A stretch of 64,000 nucleotides of DNA from an uncultured Corynebacterium sp. GTDB taxonomy: Bacteria; Actinomycetota; Actinomycetes; Mycobacteriales; Mycobacteriaceae. Under the pieces are notes generated by a model. That model had not been told where the DNA came from and searched no databases. It was given only the letters and a program-made list of their open reading frames with translations. How positions within the stretch are numbered: the stretch's first letter is position 1; every line of letters starts with the position of its first letter. Position numbers and translations under genes: made by a program. The DNA lies in assembly GCA_946223355.1 (NCBI GenBank), contig CAMIPB010000005.1, positions 1 through 64,000 on the forward strand, written 5' to 3'. Positions 18,057 to 26,238 of the stretch are shown piece by piece.

Positions 18057-19712
18057 ATGAGTGGAAAAACCCCTCGCACAGCAACAACCCGGTGGGCTGC
18101 CTGGGGTGCAACCGTCATGCTTGCAGCGAGTGTATTAACTGGGTGTGGCCAGCAAGATGATAAGGCCGCACCTGTTGAAGATTCCGGCCCGGAGTCTACA
18201 GATTTCTTTGGCTACCAAGTCAATTCTGCGCTTGCTACGACTAACGCGGCGACGGCTTACGGTGCCGCCAACCAAGCCCAACTTCTTTCCGGCAGGTTAT
18301 ACACTTCCGTTTACGTACCGGGCCCTTCTGGGCAGATGATCCCCAACACAGATCTTGTGGAAGCTCAGGAGTTAGATGGGAAAACAAAGATAATCATTTA
18401 CACGCTGAGTGAAGAAGCGCGGTATTCCGACGGTGCCCCAGTGACGTGCGATGATTTTCTTTTGGCGTACAAAGCCGGCCAACACCCCGATGTGTTTGGC
18501 TCCCATATTCCTTTAATGGACCAGGTGGAAAGTCTCAAATGCGCTAGTGGAAAAAAGAAATTTTCTGTGACGTTTAAGAAGGACATGGGGCAGCGTTGGC
18601 GCCACCTTTTCGGGCCTGGGACTGTCATGCCCTCTCATGCCATTGCTAAGAAAATAGGGCTTGAGCAAAAAGAACTCGTCGGTGGTTTGTACCGGGAAGA
18701 CCAAGAGGTCATGACCAAGGTAGCCAAAACATGGCGGTATGGATTTAATCTGGACAAGTTCGACAAGGATTTGCAGGTTTCCTACGGTCCTTTCTCAATC
18801 GAAAGGATCGGAGAAGACGGGGAAGTGATCCTCGTTAGAAACGAAAATTATTATGGTGACAAGCCAGAATTGGACAAGTTAGTGGTCTGGCCGAAAGAAG
18901 CCGACTCCGCCATGATTAATGCTGCTGACGGTCTGCAAATCTCAGATGCGCCGCAACGTCGCCCTGATTGGCTGGACAGAAACGCCCCTGGAAACCCGTT
19001 TGATGTTAAAGCTCAAGTTGGCGAACTTACGGATACATTGGTTATGTCCGATGCGGGATTACTTGCGCAACCTTGGGCTCGTCAAGCATTTAATGCTTGC
19101 GTTGATCACGAAGCGATTGCTAGGGCAAGCTCCAAAGTTTCTGGTGTCAAAGTTCCACCCGTTTACCTGCACGTAGTTCGTCATTCGGATCCAATGCGGA
19201 ACCAAATAGGCAGTGCAGTGAAGGATCAAAAAAAGAAAGACATTGCTCTAGCCCATGGCTTGTCGGGGACAGAGATTAAGATTGGATATGCAGGCCCAGA
19301 TAAGCGAAAAGCTGCGATGGTGAAAGCACTTAGTAAGTCTTGCGAAGAAGCCGGTATCAAAATTGTGGACAAATCTAGCCCGACTTCCTCTCAGCTCGAT
19401 CTGAAACCCCAGGACGATGGAAATCCTAAGGTAGATGTATTTCTTGGCGAAGTCGACCCTCTCACAGAATACGGTTCGATTTCTGCGCCTGAATTCAATG
19501 CCCAAGAACTAGCCAAAGAAGAAAATCGCATGTGGGAAGAACTAAAGACGATTCCCCTTGCCGCGGAACCTAGAGTTTTCATCCTTGACCGCGAGGTAGA
19601 AAACGTAGTGCCGTACACTGGTTTATCGGGAATCGGCTGGAACATGGATCGGTGGGTCTATACATTGAACAACAATGAAGGAGACGATTCCGATGAAAAT
19701 AGCGGCCAGTAA
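18057..19712 (+). CDS. ABC-transporter-type family 5 solute-binding lipoprotein
   Basis: A 551-residue lipoprotein of the oligopeptide/dipeptide-binding (SBP_bac_5) family. The lipobox SVLTGC puts the lipidated Cys near residue 28. The mature part has the usual blocks, including EEARYSDGAPVTCDDFLLAYKA (shown here in summary) and a YGPFSIERI segment. No permease or ATPase genes lie nearby. The same gene order secD-secF-lipoprotein-apt-rel occurs in mycobacteria (Rv2585c), so it is an old orphan binding protein rather than a recent insertion. The ligand is unknown. ATG 18057 has GCAGGTAGAG upstream. Confidence 0.88.
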   Translation: MSGKTPRTATTRWAAWGATVMLAASVLTGCGQQDDKAAPVEDSGPESTDFFGYQVNSALATTNAATAYGAANQAQLLSGRLYTSVYVPGPSGQMIPNTDLVEAQELDGKTKIIIYTLSEEARYSDGAPVTCDDFLLAYKAGQHPDVFGSHIPLMDQVESLKCASGKKKFSVTFKKDMGQRWRHLFGPGTVMPSHAIAKKIGLEQKELVGGLYREDQEVMTKVAKTWRYGFNLDKFDKDLQVSYGPFSIERIGEDGEVILVRNENYYGDKPELDKLVVWPKEADSAMINAADGLQISDAPQRRPDWLDRNAPGNPFDVKAQVGELTDTLVMSDAGLLAQPWARQAFNACVDHEAIARASSKVSGVKVPPVYLHVVRHSDPMRNQIGSAVKDQKKKDIALAHGLSGTEIKIGYAGPDKRKAAMVKALSKSCEEAGIKIVDKSSPTSSQLDLKPQDDGNPKVDVFLGEVDPLTEYGSISAPEFNAQELAKEENRMWEELKTIPLAAEPRVFILDREVENVVPYTGLSGIGWNMDRWVYTLNNNEGDDSDENSGQ

Positions 19713-19755
19713 ATCCTAATAGCCACTGAAATCAGTTGGAAAGCAAAGGGAAGAC

Positions 19756-20307
19756 ATGCTGAGTGATAAGTACTCAAGTGCAAGCGATGCACTGAAAGAC
19801 AAAGTCCGATTGGTCCAGGACTTTCCAGAGCCAGGTGTGTTATTTGAGGATCTCACACCTGTTTTGGCGGATCCTGATGCCTTCCATATCGTTGTCGATG
19901 ACCTTGCTGCTGCATGTAAAGAACTCGGGGCCGACATGATTGGTGGTCTTGATGCTCGTGGCTTCTTGCTCGGTTCTGCCGTGGCGTACAAGCTCGGACT
20001 AGGCGTACTCGCGATTCGCAAGAAGGGCAAACTCCCACCCCCTGTGTATACAGAGGAATACAATTTAGAGTACGGTTCTGCCGCCCTGGAGATTCCACGC
20101 AATGGTACGGATATTCAGGGTAAAAAGGTTGTATTGGTTGATGATGTTCTAGCTACTGGAGGCACATTGGTGGGTGCCCGCAAGTTGATTGAGTCGGCTG
20201 GCGGCGAAGTTGCCGGAAACGTTGTTGTCATTGAAGTCGCAGGACTTCGTGGGCGAGAGCGCCTCGAAGGTGTACCACTTGTGGTGCTTGGTGAAGAAAA
20301 AGAGTAA
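19756..20307 (+). CDS. apt: Adenine phosphoribosyltransferase
   Basis: Converts adenine and PRPP to AMP, purine salvage, 183 residues. The PRPP-binding motif VVLVDDVLATGGT is present, as are the N-terminal FPEPGVLFEDLTPVL block and the RKKGKLPPP loop of APT enzymes. It lies just before rel, linking nucleotide salvage with the stringent response as in other actinobacteria. Confidence 0.96.
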   Translation: MLSDKYSSASDALKDKVRLVQDFPEPGVLFEDLTPVLADPDAFHIVVDDLAAACKELGADMIGGLDARGFLLGSAVAYKLGLGVLAIRKKGKLPPPVYTEEYNLEYGSAALEIPRNGTDIQGKKVVLVDDVLATGGTLVGARKLIESAGGEVAGNVVVIEVAGLRGRERLEGVPLVVLGEEKE

Positions 20308-20356
20308 AAAGGATAAAACACCTTAAGTTATCGTCTCATCAACCAGCGGGGTGACC

Positions 20357-22681
20357 ATGGCGAAAAAGCCAAGTGCTCAAACAGGATCGGTGCCTCGGCC
20401 TGCACGACGCTCACAGGGCACCGTTCGTAGCATGTCTGCTCGCCTTGCGCGGTCACTTACTGGTACTCGTATTAAAGCCAACCCGGTTTTGGATCCACTT
20501 TTAAGTATCCATCGGGAGTTTCACCCAAAAGCAGACGTCGTAACGCTCAATCGTGCGTATGAAAAGGCTGAGGCATTGCATGAGGGCGTCATTAGAAAAT
20601 CGGGTGACCCGTACATCACGCACCCTCTTGCCGTCGCCACCATTGCCGCAGAGATTGGTATGGACACCACTACTGTTGTGGCTGCATTGCTCCATGACAC
20701 TGTGGAGGACACCGACTACTCTCTCGAGGAACTTACCAGTGATTTCGGCCCTGAAGTTGCGCGTCTGGTTGATGGTGTAACCAAGCTCGATAAGGTCGCC
20801 TTGGGTGCAGCAGCGGAAGCAGAAACCATCCGAAAAATGATTGTTGCGATGTCCCAAGACCCGCGAGTCTTGGTCATCAAAGTGTGTGATCGTTTACATA
20901 ACATGCGCACCATGCGCTTTCTTCCGCCGGAGAAACAAGCAAAGAAGGCGAAGCAAACACTAGATGTAATTGCTCCGCTTGCGCACCGCTTAGGGATGGC
21001 CAGCGTGAAATGGGAGCTCGAGGATCTTGCCTTTGCGATCCTCTACCCTAAAAAATACGACGAAGTGGTACGCATGGTCGCAGAGCGTGCCCCGTCAAGA
21101 GATCGCGCTCTAAAAGAAATTTCGCAACAAGTCGGGAGAGCGCTGAAAGAAAACGGCATCCAGGCTGAAGTCATGGGAAGGCCAAAGCACTACTGGTCTA
21201 TTTATCAGAAGATGATGGTGCGGGGCCGTGATTTTGACGAGATTTTTGACCTAGTTGGCATCCGAATCTTGGTCGATGACATCAATAGTTGTTACGCCGC
21301 CATCGGCGTCGTGCATGCTCTCTATTCGGCGTTGCCTGGGCGGTTCAAGGACTATATATCTTCTCCACGCTTTGGGGTTTACCAGTCACTGCACACAACA
21401 GTAGTAGCTGGCGGCATTACTACCTTGGAAGTGCAGGTGCGCACTCACGAAATGCACTACAACGCAGAGTTCGGTGTAGCTGCACACTGGCGATATAAAG
21501 AAACTAAAGGTAAAAACGCCAATAGCAATGAAGAAGTAGATCAGATGTCGTGGATGCGACAGCTTTTGGACTGGCAAAAAGAGGCGGCCGATCCTAATGA
21601 GTTTCTGGACTCGCTGCGCTATGACTTGTCGGCGAAACAGATTTTCGCTTTTACCCCTAAAGGCGATGTGGTGAATTTGCCCGCGGGTTCTACTCCGGTG
21701 GATTTTGCTTACGCGGTCCACACTGAAGTAGGACACCGCTGTATTGGTGCCAAGGTCAACGGTAAGTTAGTTGCTCTGGAATCAAAGCTTAAATCAGGCG
21801 ATAAGGTGGAGGTTTTCACCTCTAAAGATCAAAATGCCGGCCCTTCGCGTGATTGGCAAGACTTTATTGTTTCTCCTCGTGCTAAAGCGAAAATACGTCA
21901 GTGGTTTGCCAAGGAGATGCGTAATGAAAACCTGGAGGCTGGCCGCGATGCGCTAGCGGCAGAGGTTCAACGTGGTGGGCTGCCACTGCACCGCCTGTTT
22001 ACCGCGTCTTCAATGAAGCAGGTTGCTAACCAGCTTCACTTCGATGATGTCGACGCTTTGTATACCGCTATTGGTGCGGGAACGGTTTCTGCACACCATG
22101 TGTCCAACCAGCTGATGGCGATGTTTGGTGATCAGGACGATGCGACTGACGCGCTGGCAGACAGGACGCCATTTTCAGAGCTTGTAAGTTCTCGAGCAGC
22201 TGAGCAAGCTGAGGCAGCCTCGAAATCGGGGACGGGAATCTTGGTGGAAGGTAGCCCTGATGTCATGGCGAAAATGGCGAAGTGCTGCCAGCCTGTTCCT
22301 GGAGACAAGATCTTTGGTTTTGTCACCCGAGGTGGCGGCGTATCTGTCCACCGTTCGGACTGTAGTAATGCTGAAAAACTTCGTCAGGAGCCGGAACGCT
22401 TGATTGGTGTGGAGTGGGCATCTTCTACTCCAGAGAACAGCGCCTTCGTGGCCACGCTACAGCTCGATGCTTTGGACCGTCAGGGACTTTTGTTTGAGTT
22501 AACTCGTGTCTTGAGTGAGTCCAAGCTGTCCGTTTTGTCTATGACTTCTCAAGCTGCCGACGATCACATTGCGACGGTACGTTTTACGTTCACGGTGTCG
22601 GACACCAAGCAGCTCGGTTCGCTTATTACAACTCTCCGCAACACGGAAGGTGTGTTTGACGTATACCGCGTTACCGCATAA
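20357..22681 (+). CDS. rel: Bifunctional (p)ppGpp synthetase/hydrolase Rel
   Basis: A RelA/SpoT homologue of about 774 residues. The HD hydrolase domain has ITHPLAVATI and LLHDTVEDT, so it should degrade (p)ppGpp. The synthetase domain contains GRPKHYWSIYQKM and the RFKD motif found in bifunctional enzymes, unlike the ExDD of synthesis-only RelA. A TGS domain (FAFTPKGDVVNLPAGSTPVDF region) and a C-terminal ACT domain follow. ATG 20357 has GGGGTGA just upstream; GTG 20351 in the same frame is an alternative two codons earlier. It is probably the main alarmone enzyme. Confidence 0.97.
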   Translation: MAKKPSAQTGSVPRPARRSQGTVRSMSARLARSLTGTRIKANPVLDPLLSIHREFHPKADVVTLNRAYEKAEALHEGVIRKSGDPYITHPLAVATIAAEIGMDTTTVVAALLHDTVEDTDYSLEELTSDFGPEVARLVDGVTKLDKVALGAAAEAETIRKMIVAMSQDPRVLVIKVCDRLHNMRTMRFLPPEKQAKKAKQTLDVIAPLAHRLGMASVKWELEDLAFAILYPKKYDEVVRMVAERAPSRDRALKEISQQVGRALKENGIQAEVMGRPKHYWSIYQKMMVRGRDFDEIFDLVGIRILVDDINSCYAAIGVVHALYSALPGRFKDYISSPRFGVYQSLHTTVVAGGITTLEVQVRTHEMHYNAEFGVAAHWRYKETKGKNANSNEEVDQMSWMRQLLDWQKEAADPNEFLDSLRYDLSAKQIFAFTPKGDVVNLPAGSTPVDFAYAVHTEVGHRCIGAKVNGKLVALESKLKSGDKVEVFTSKDQNAGPSRDWQDFIVSPRAKAKIRQWFAKEMRNENLEAGRDALAAEVQRGGLPLHRLFTASSMKQVANQLHFDDVDALYTAIGAGTVSAHHVSNQLMAMFGDQDDATDALADRTPFSELVSSRAAEQAEAASKSGTGILVEGSPDVMAKMAKCCQPVPGDKIFGFVTRGGGVSVHRSDCSNAEKLRQEPERLIGVEWASSTPENSAFVATLQLDALDRQGLLFELTRVLSESKLSVLSMTSQAADDHIATVRFTFTVSDTKQLGSLITTLRNTEGVFDVYRVTA

Positions 22682-22737
22682 GCCACATCAGTCACAGGGG
22701 TTTACACACTTTTGGGGCTGTATTTCGTGTCCTTGGT

Positions 22738-22824
22738 ATGAACATGGCGTACCCCACGCAAACAGGAGATGGCGTAAAGGTGAATTTGTTATCCATTCTT
22801 GGCAAACTCGCAGCCCAAACGTAA
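22738..22824 (+). CDS. Possible tiny ORF upstream of the nucleotidase gene
   Basis: In the 242-base gap after rel, a reading frame of 28 codons runs from ATG 22738. A later GTG at 22780, with AGGAG eleven bases before it, would give the 14-residue peptide MNLLSILGKLAAQT, which is short and amphipathic. Its stop overlaps the next tiny frame as TAATG. I recognise no family. Coding status is unproven, and chance occurrence is possible at this size. Confidence 0.25.
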   Translation: MNMAYPTQTGDGVKVNLLSILGKLAAQT

Positions 22825-22859
22825 TGTCGCCACTTTTGAAGATCCTCAAAGGCGCCTGA
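22824..22859 (+). CDS. Possible tiny ORF, coupled to the preceding one
   Basis: An 11-residue frame, MSPLLKILKGA, starts within the stop codon of the previous tiny ORF (TAATG) and ends right before a hairpin. The two predicted peptides are both Leu/Ile- and Lys-bearing. The arrangement looks like a leader or mini-operon, but there is no similarity evidence. Confidence 0.22.
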   Translation: MSPLLKILKGA

Positions 22860-22896
22860 AAAAGGATATAAATTCCAATGTAGGAATATCCCTTTT
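22859..22896 (+). terminator. Imperfect hairpin ahead of the nucleotidase gene
   Basis: AAAAAGGATATAAATTCC can pair imperfectly with GGAATATCCCTTTT around AATGTA, ending in a short T run. It may terminate rel transcripts or attenuate the downstream gene. The A/T-rich flanks and the internal mismatches leave the call weak. Confidence 0.4.
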
Positions 22897-22923
22897 CACA
22901 CTACTTTCTTGAGGAGCTATCTC

Positions 22924-25014
22924 GTGAGCAACACCCGTCGCTTAGGCCGGATGCTGGCAGTTTCTACCGCTGCTGCAACCGCAATTACCTTGGCACCAGC
23001 TGCATACGCGCAGGAGACCGCTGAGTTCTCCATCTCTAACTTCACTGACTTCCATGGTCGCCTGGAGGAGTACATCAACGATTACGGCGATGACGAGATG
23101 GGTGCAGCTAAGTTGGCTGCACTTGTTAAGGAAGTAAATGCTGACCAGGAGTACGCTTTGGTTTCTTCTGGTGACAACGTTGGCGGTTCTGCATTCGTAT
23201 CCGCGATCTCGGAGGATAAGTACACCACCCAGGCTCTGAACGAGATGGGTCTAACTGCCTCTGCAGTGGGCAACCACGAATTCGATAAGGGCTTTTCTGA
23301 CCTGACCGATCGTATTCAACCTGAGTCTGAGTTCCCTATCTTGGGTGCTAACGTTTTGAAAGACGGTAAGCCAGCGCTGGACCCTTATGTCATTGAAGAA
23401 CTTAATGGTGTCAAGGTAGCTTTCATCGGTTCTGTCACTGAGGCAACCGTTTCCAAGGTTTCACCAAAGGCTCTGCAAGGATTGGAAATTACTGATCCAG
23501 TTGAAGCCACTAACAAGTATGCTGACCAGGTAAAAAACAGCGGTGAAGCAGATGTTGTCGTAGCACTTTTGCACGAGGACGCAGAGGGCACCGTATCTGA
23601 TTTCAATAACAACGTAGACGTTGTCTTCGGCGGTGACACCCACCTAAAGCAGATGGGTAAGCTGGAACGACAGGGCGCAACGCCGTTGTACTACGCGCAG
23701 GCACTGGAATACGGCAAGGTGCTAAACGACTTCGACTTCACTTATGACAAGACAAATAAGAAACTTGTCGATGTCAAGCAGGCTCAATACGCATATGAAG
23801 ATGCCGCTTCTCTTACCCCAGATGCTGGCGTCGAGGCTATAGTTGCGCAGGCAGTTGCCGAGGCCGAGAAATTGGGAGAAAACGTTGTCGCTACCATCGC
23901 TGAATCCGCTTTCCGTGGATCCAACGAAGGCGATAAGGCTGGCTCCAACCGCGGTGTCGAATCGACCCTGAACAACCTTTTGGCAGAGGCCAGCCTCTAC
24001 GCAATCGAGGACGCAACCGGTGCTGACGTAGACTTTGGTGTGATGAACGCTGGTGGCGTTCGCGCAGACATCGCGAAGGGTGACGTTACCTACGCTGAGG
24101 CTTTCGCTGTTCAGCCTTTCGGCAACTCCATTGCCTACGCGAGCTTCTCTGGTGAGGAAATCAAGCAGGCACTAGAAAACCAGTGGAAGCCAGAGGGCGC
24201 AAAGCGTCCTCGCTTGTCCTTGGGGCTTTCCGAGAACGTTTCTTATACCTACAACCCAGAGGCACCGCTTGGTTCCAAGATCACCAATGTCATCATTGAT
24301 GGTGAGAAGCTGGACCCAGCTAAGGAGTACACCGTTGCTGGCTCCACGTTCCTTTTGCGCGACGGCGGCGATGGCCACTTCGCCGAGGATGCTGCTTCAA
24401 ACCTCGTTGACGTCGGATTGATGGACGTTACTGGCTTCGCTCAGTACCTTGAAAGCCCTGACTTTAAGGTACCTGGTGGCCAGACCGCCGTTGGTGTCAC
24501 CGCACCTGAGTCCGCAAAGGGAGGCGAGACCATCACCGTTGATCTCACTTCCTTGAACTACACCACTGAAGGCGAACCAATGGCAGCTAACGTGAACGTT
24601 GCACTCGGTTCCGAAAAGGGTGAGGCACCAATCGATAACGCGGCACAAGAAGGTGACGCTGGCTTCGGCGAGCGCGGCCGTGCAACCGTAGAAGTTGAGG
24701 TACCCGAGAATGTTTGTGGCGAGCAGAACCTGCTCATCACCACCGAGACCGGTACCACTGTTCTCCACCCAATAAACGTTGAAAACGACCCAGAGAACTG
24801 CAAGGATTCCTCTTCCTTCGGCTCCGCTGACGGATCTTCAGGATCTTCAGGCTCTTCAGGATCTTCTGTCGGCGCTGGCATCCTCGGCTTTGTAGGTCTG
24901 GCCGCAGCAGTCATCGGTGCAATCTCCTACGGCACCACCATGAACCTGAGCATCATTCCTGCTCCAATCCGTAAGCAGGTTAAGAAGTTCAAGGCTTCGA
25001 TGGGCATCAAGTAA
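22924..25014 (+). CDS. Cell-surface 5'-nucleotidase (UshA/NucH-like)
   Basis: A 696-residue secreted metallophosphoesterase. A signal peptide ends near AYAQE. The N-terminal calcineurin-like domain has the di-metal motifs NFTDFHGR, SGDNVGGS, GNHEFDKG and GGDTH, and the C-terminal 5'-nucleotidase substrate domain follows (VMNAGGVRADI, FLLRDGGDGHF). Such enzymes release phosphate or nucleosides from extracellular nucleotides. After a Ser/Gly repeat linker there is one membrane helix and a basic tail, so it is anchored by a C-terminal helix rather than LPxTG. GTG 22924 has GAGGAGC upstream; an in-frame TTG 22909 is less likely. A strong terminator follows. Phosphate regulation is plausible but I found no clear box. 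Confidence 0.92.
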   Translation: MSNTRRLGRMLAVSTAAATAITLAPAAYAQETAEFSISNFTDFHGRLEEYINDYGDDEMGAAKLAALVKEVNADQEYALVSSGDNVGGSAFVSAISEDKYTTQALNEMGLTASAVGNHEFDKGFSDLTDRIQPESEFPILGANVLKDGKPALDPYVIEELNGVKVAFIGSVTEATVSKVSPKALQGLEITDPVEATNKYADQVKNSGEADVVVALLHEDAEGTVSDFNNNVDVVFGGDTHLKQMGKLERQGATPLYYAQALEYGKVLNDFDFTYDKTNKKLVDVKQAQYAYEDAASLTPDAGVEAIVAQAVAEAEKLGENVVATIAESAFRGSNEGDKAGSNRGVESTLNNLLAEASLYAIEDATGADVDFGVMNAGGVRADIAKGDVTYAEAFAVQPFGNSIAYASFSGEEIKQALENQWKPEGAKRPRLSLGLSENVSYTYNPEAPLGSKITNVIIDGEKLDPAKEYTVAGSTFLLRDGGDGHFAEDAASNLVDVGLMDVTGFAQYLESPDFKVPGGQTAVGVTAPESAKGGETITVDLTSLNYTTEGEPMAANVNVALGSEKGEAPIDNAAQEGDAGFGERGRATVEVEVPENVCGEQNLLITTETGTTVLHPINVENDPENCKDSSSFGSADGSSGSSGSSGSSVGAGILGFVGLAAAVIGAISYGTTMNLSIIPAPIRKQVKKFKASMGIK
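24832..24867 (+). repeat. Four tandem 9-bp units in the nucleotidase linker
   Basis: The units are GGATCTTCA twice, GGCTCTTCA and GGATCTTCT, coding for Gly-Ser-Ser repeats between the enzyme domain and the membrane helix. Because the unit is a multiple of three, gain or loss of a copy would change linker length without a frameshift. Confidence 0.85.
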
Positions 25015-25036
25015 ACACCAAACATTAGCTAGTTAA

Positions 25037-25069
25037 GGGACGCCGCGCTATTGCGCAGCGTCCCTTTTT
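25037..25069 (+). terminator. Intrinsic terminator after the nucleotidase gene
   Basis: GGGACGCCGCGC pairs with GCGCAGCGTCCC with one mismatch around TATT, followed by five T. It lies about 20 bases behind the stop codon. Confidence 0.92.
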
Positions 25070-25115
25070 CTTTCCGGGCACGTCCACTGGAAGGAAACTA
25101 GTAGGGTAGAACCTT

Positions 25116-25691
25116 GTGAGTACCTGGGAACGATTTGTCACTGAAGTCCACTACCAACTAGGCATTGAGCCGCACCGCGCTTTGGTAGTCGTCATGGCGT
25201 CAGTCGGAATTTATCTGGCGTTTATGATCCTGGTTAAAATATTCGGCTCCCGTGTGCTGCTGTCCATGACAGCCTCGGACGCGGTGGTCATCATAATGTT
25301 TGGTGCAGTCGCCGGGCGTGTGATCATCGGAAACCCACCAACGCTGGCGGCAGGTGTTGTTGGCCTTACGAGTTTAATGTTGCTAGAAGCTACGTTTGGC
25401 ACTGCCCGAAAATATATAGGGTGGTCCAGGATAATCGACAGGCACCCTGTGTTGTTGGTCTACAACGGTGAGATGGTGCCGGCTAATCAAACCTATAGCC
25501 ACGTCAGTGATAGTGACATCTATTCAGCGATCAGGAAATCAGGAGCAGGGTGTATTGAGGACGTCCAGGTGATGATCTTAGAGCCTACTGGCCAACTCTC
25601 CGTCATCGCCAAAGGTAAAACCCTTGATCCGAGTATTTTCCAAGATGTTCGTGGCGCAGAAATCATTTTTAAGAACCAAGAGTCTTCCTAG
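25116..25691 (+). CDS. YetF-like (DUF421) membrane protein
   Basis: A 191-residue protein with three N-terminal membrane helices and a cytosolic domain of the YetF/DUF421 type. Family features include MTASDAVVIIMFGAVAGR, the short RHPVLLVYNGEMV strand and the DSDIYSAIRKSGAG-IEDV segment. Function is unknown; some homologues affect sporulation or envelope traits in Bacillus. Start GTG 25116. It stands alone between two terminators. Confidence 0.85.
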   Translation: MSTWERFVTEVHYQLGIEPHRALVVVMASVGIYLAFMILVKIFGSRVLLSMTASDAVVIIMFGAVAGRVIIGNPPTLAAGVVGLTSLMLLEATFGTARKYIGWSRIIDRHPVLLVYNGEMVPANQTYSHVSDSDIYSAIRKSGAGCIEDVQVMILEPTGQLSVIAKGKTLDPSIFQDVRGAEIIFKNQESS

Positions 25692-25707
25692 TGCTTCGCA
25701 AATAGCG

Positions 25708-25743
25708 AAAAGGCGCGCTCACCCAAAGGTGAACGCGCCTTTT
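25708..25743. terminator. Bidirectional terminator between convergent genes
   Basis: AAAAGGCGCG plus TCACC pairs with GGTGA plus CGCGCCTTTT (one mismatch) around CAAA. The arms begin with four A and end with four T, so it can act on both strands, serving the YetF-like gene and the convergent small secreted gene. Confidence 0.92.
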
Positions 25744-25765
25744 GAAAGCTTATAAAAGGCTTGCT

Positions 25766-26056
25766 TTACTTGCCGAAGTCAACGTTGAAGTACTTGGAAG
25801 CGAAAGCGAAGATGGTGCCCAAAGCGCCGATAACAGCGGTGAATACGCCGATCCACTCCTTGATGTCCTTTGGCGAGGTGTCGCCAGAGGAAAGGCCGTT
25901 GTCCTCGTCCTGGTTCTTCTCAGAAGTAGGAGCAGCGGTGGTGGTAACGGTGGAGGTCTCTGCTGCGAAAGCAGCTGGAGCAGCAACAGCACCGGTGGTG
26001 GAAACGGTCAAAGCGGTAGCAGCGGCAACGATAGCCTTGCGGGAAAAGAGCTTCAT
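25766..26056 (-). CDS. Small secreted protein of unknown function
   Basis: A 96-residue preprotein. The signal peptide (basic MKLFSRK, hydrophobic core, cleavage near AAFA/AE) leaves a mature chain of about 65 residues. Its first half is Thr/Ser/Asp-rich (TTTAAPTSEKNQDEDNG). The second half (IKEWIGVFTAVIGALGTIF) is a hydrophobic, possibly amphipathic helix, ending SKYFNVDFGK. I recognise no family. Corynebacterial outer-layer proteins (PorA, PorH) are also small and helical, but they lack signal peptides and I see no sequence match. AAGGAC lies eight bases before the ATG, with a near-consensus promoter upstream and a strong terminator behind: the layout of a highly expressed single gene. Confidence 0.82.
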   Translation of the reverse strand: MKLFSRKAIVAAATALTVSTTGAVAAPAAFAAETSTVTTTAAPTSEKNQDEDNGLSSGDTSPKDIKEWIGVFTAVIGALGTIFAFASKYFNVDFGK

Positions 26057-26103
26057 TTCAGTATGTCCTTCGAAAAACCTAGGGAATAGTAAAGACCTAA
26101 CTC

Positions 26104-26132
26104 ATCGTAGTGGCAACTGATGAGGTTGGCAA
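26104..26132 (-). promoter_or_regulatory. Promoter of the small secreted protein gene
   Basis: Read on the minus strand, TTGCCA (26132-26127) and TACGAT (26109-26104) are 17 bases apart, a good sigma-A-type pair. Transcription would start near 26097, giving a leader of about 40 bases with AAGGAC before the ATG. Confidence 0.65.
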
Positions 26133-26169
26133 CCACTATACTAAGAGAACTAAAGATATGTGATGCCAA

Positions 26170-26201
26170 AAAGAATCGGTCCTATCTAATAGATAGGACC
26201 G
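26170..26201 (-). terminator. Intrinsic terminator after the cyclophilin gene
   Basis: A perfect 11-bp inverted repeat, CGGTCCTATCT and AGATAGGACCG with a three-base loop (26177-26201). On the minus strand it is followed by ATTCTTTTT, so it terminates the cyclophilin transcript before the next minus-strand promoter. Confidence 0.88.
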
Positions 26202-26238
26202 ACGCTACGAAACGTTACTAACTTAGGCGATGTTCACG

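Noticed and set aside
25742..26089. Gly/Ser/Val-rich plus-strand frames opposite the small secreted protein
   Set aside because: They read through the terminator and lie opposite a gene with a clear signal peptide, promoter and ribosome site.
26177..26201. A perfect inverted repeat as an operator for the small secreted gene
   Set aside because: On the minus strand it is followed by a T-rich run right behind the cyclophilin gene, so a terminator explains it better.
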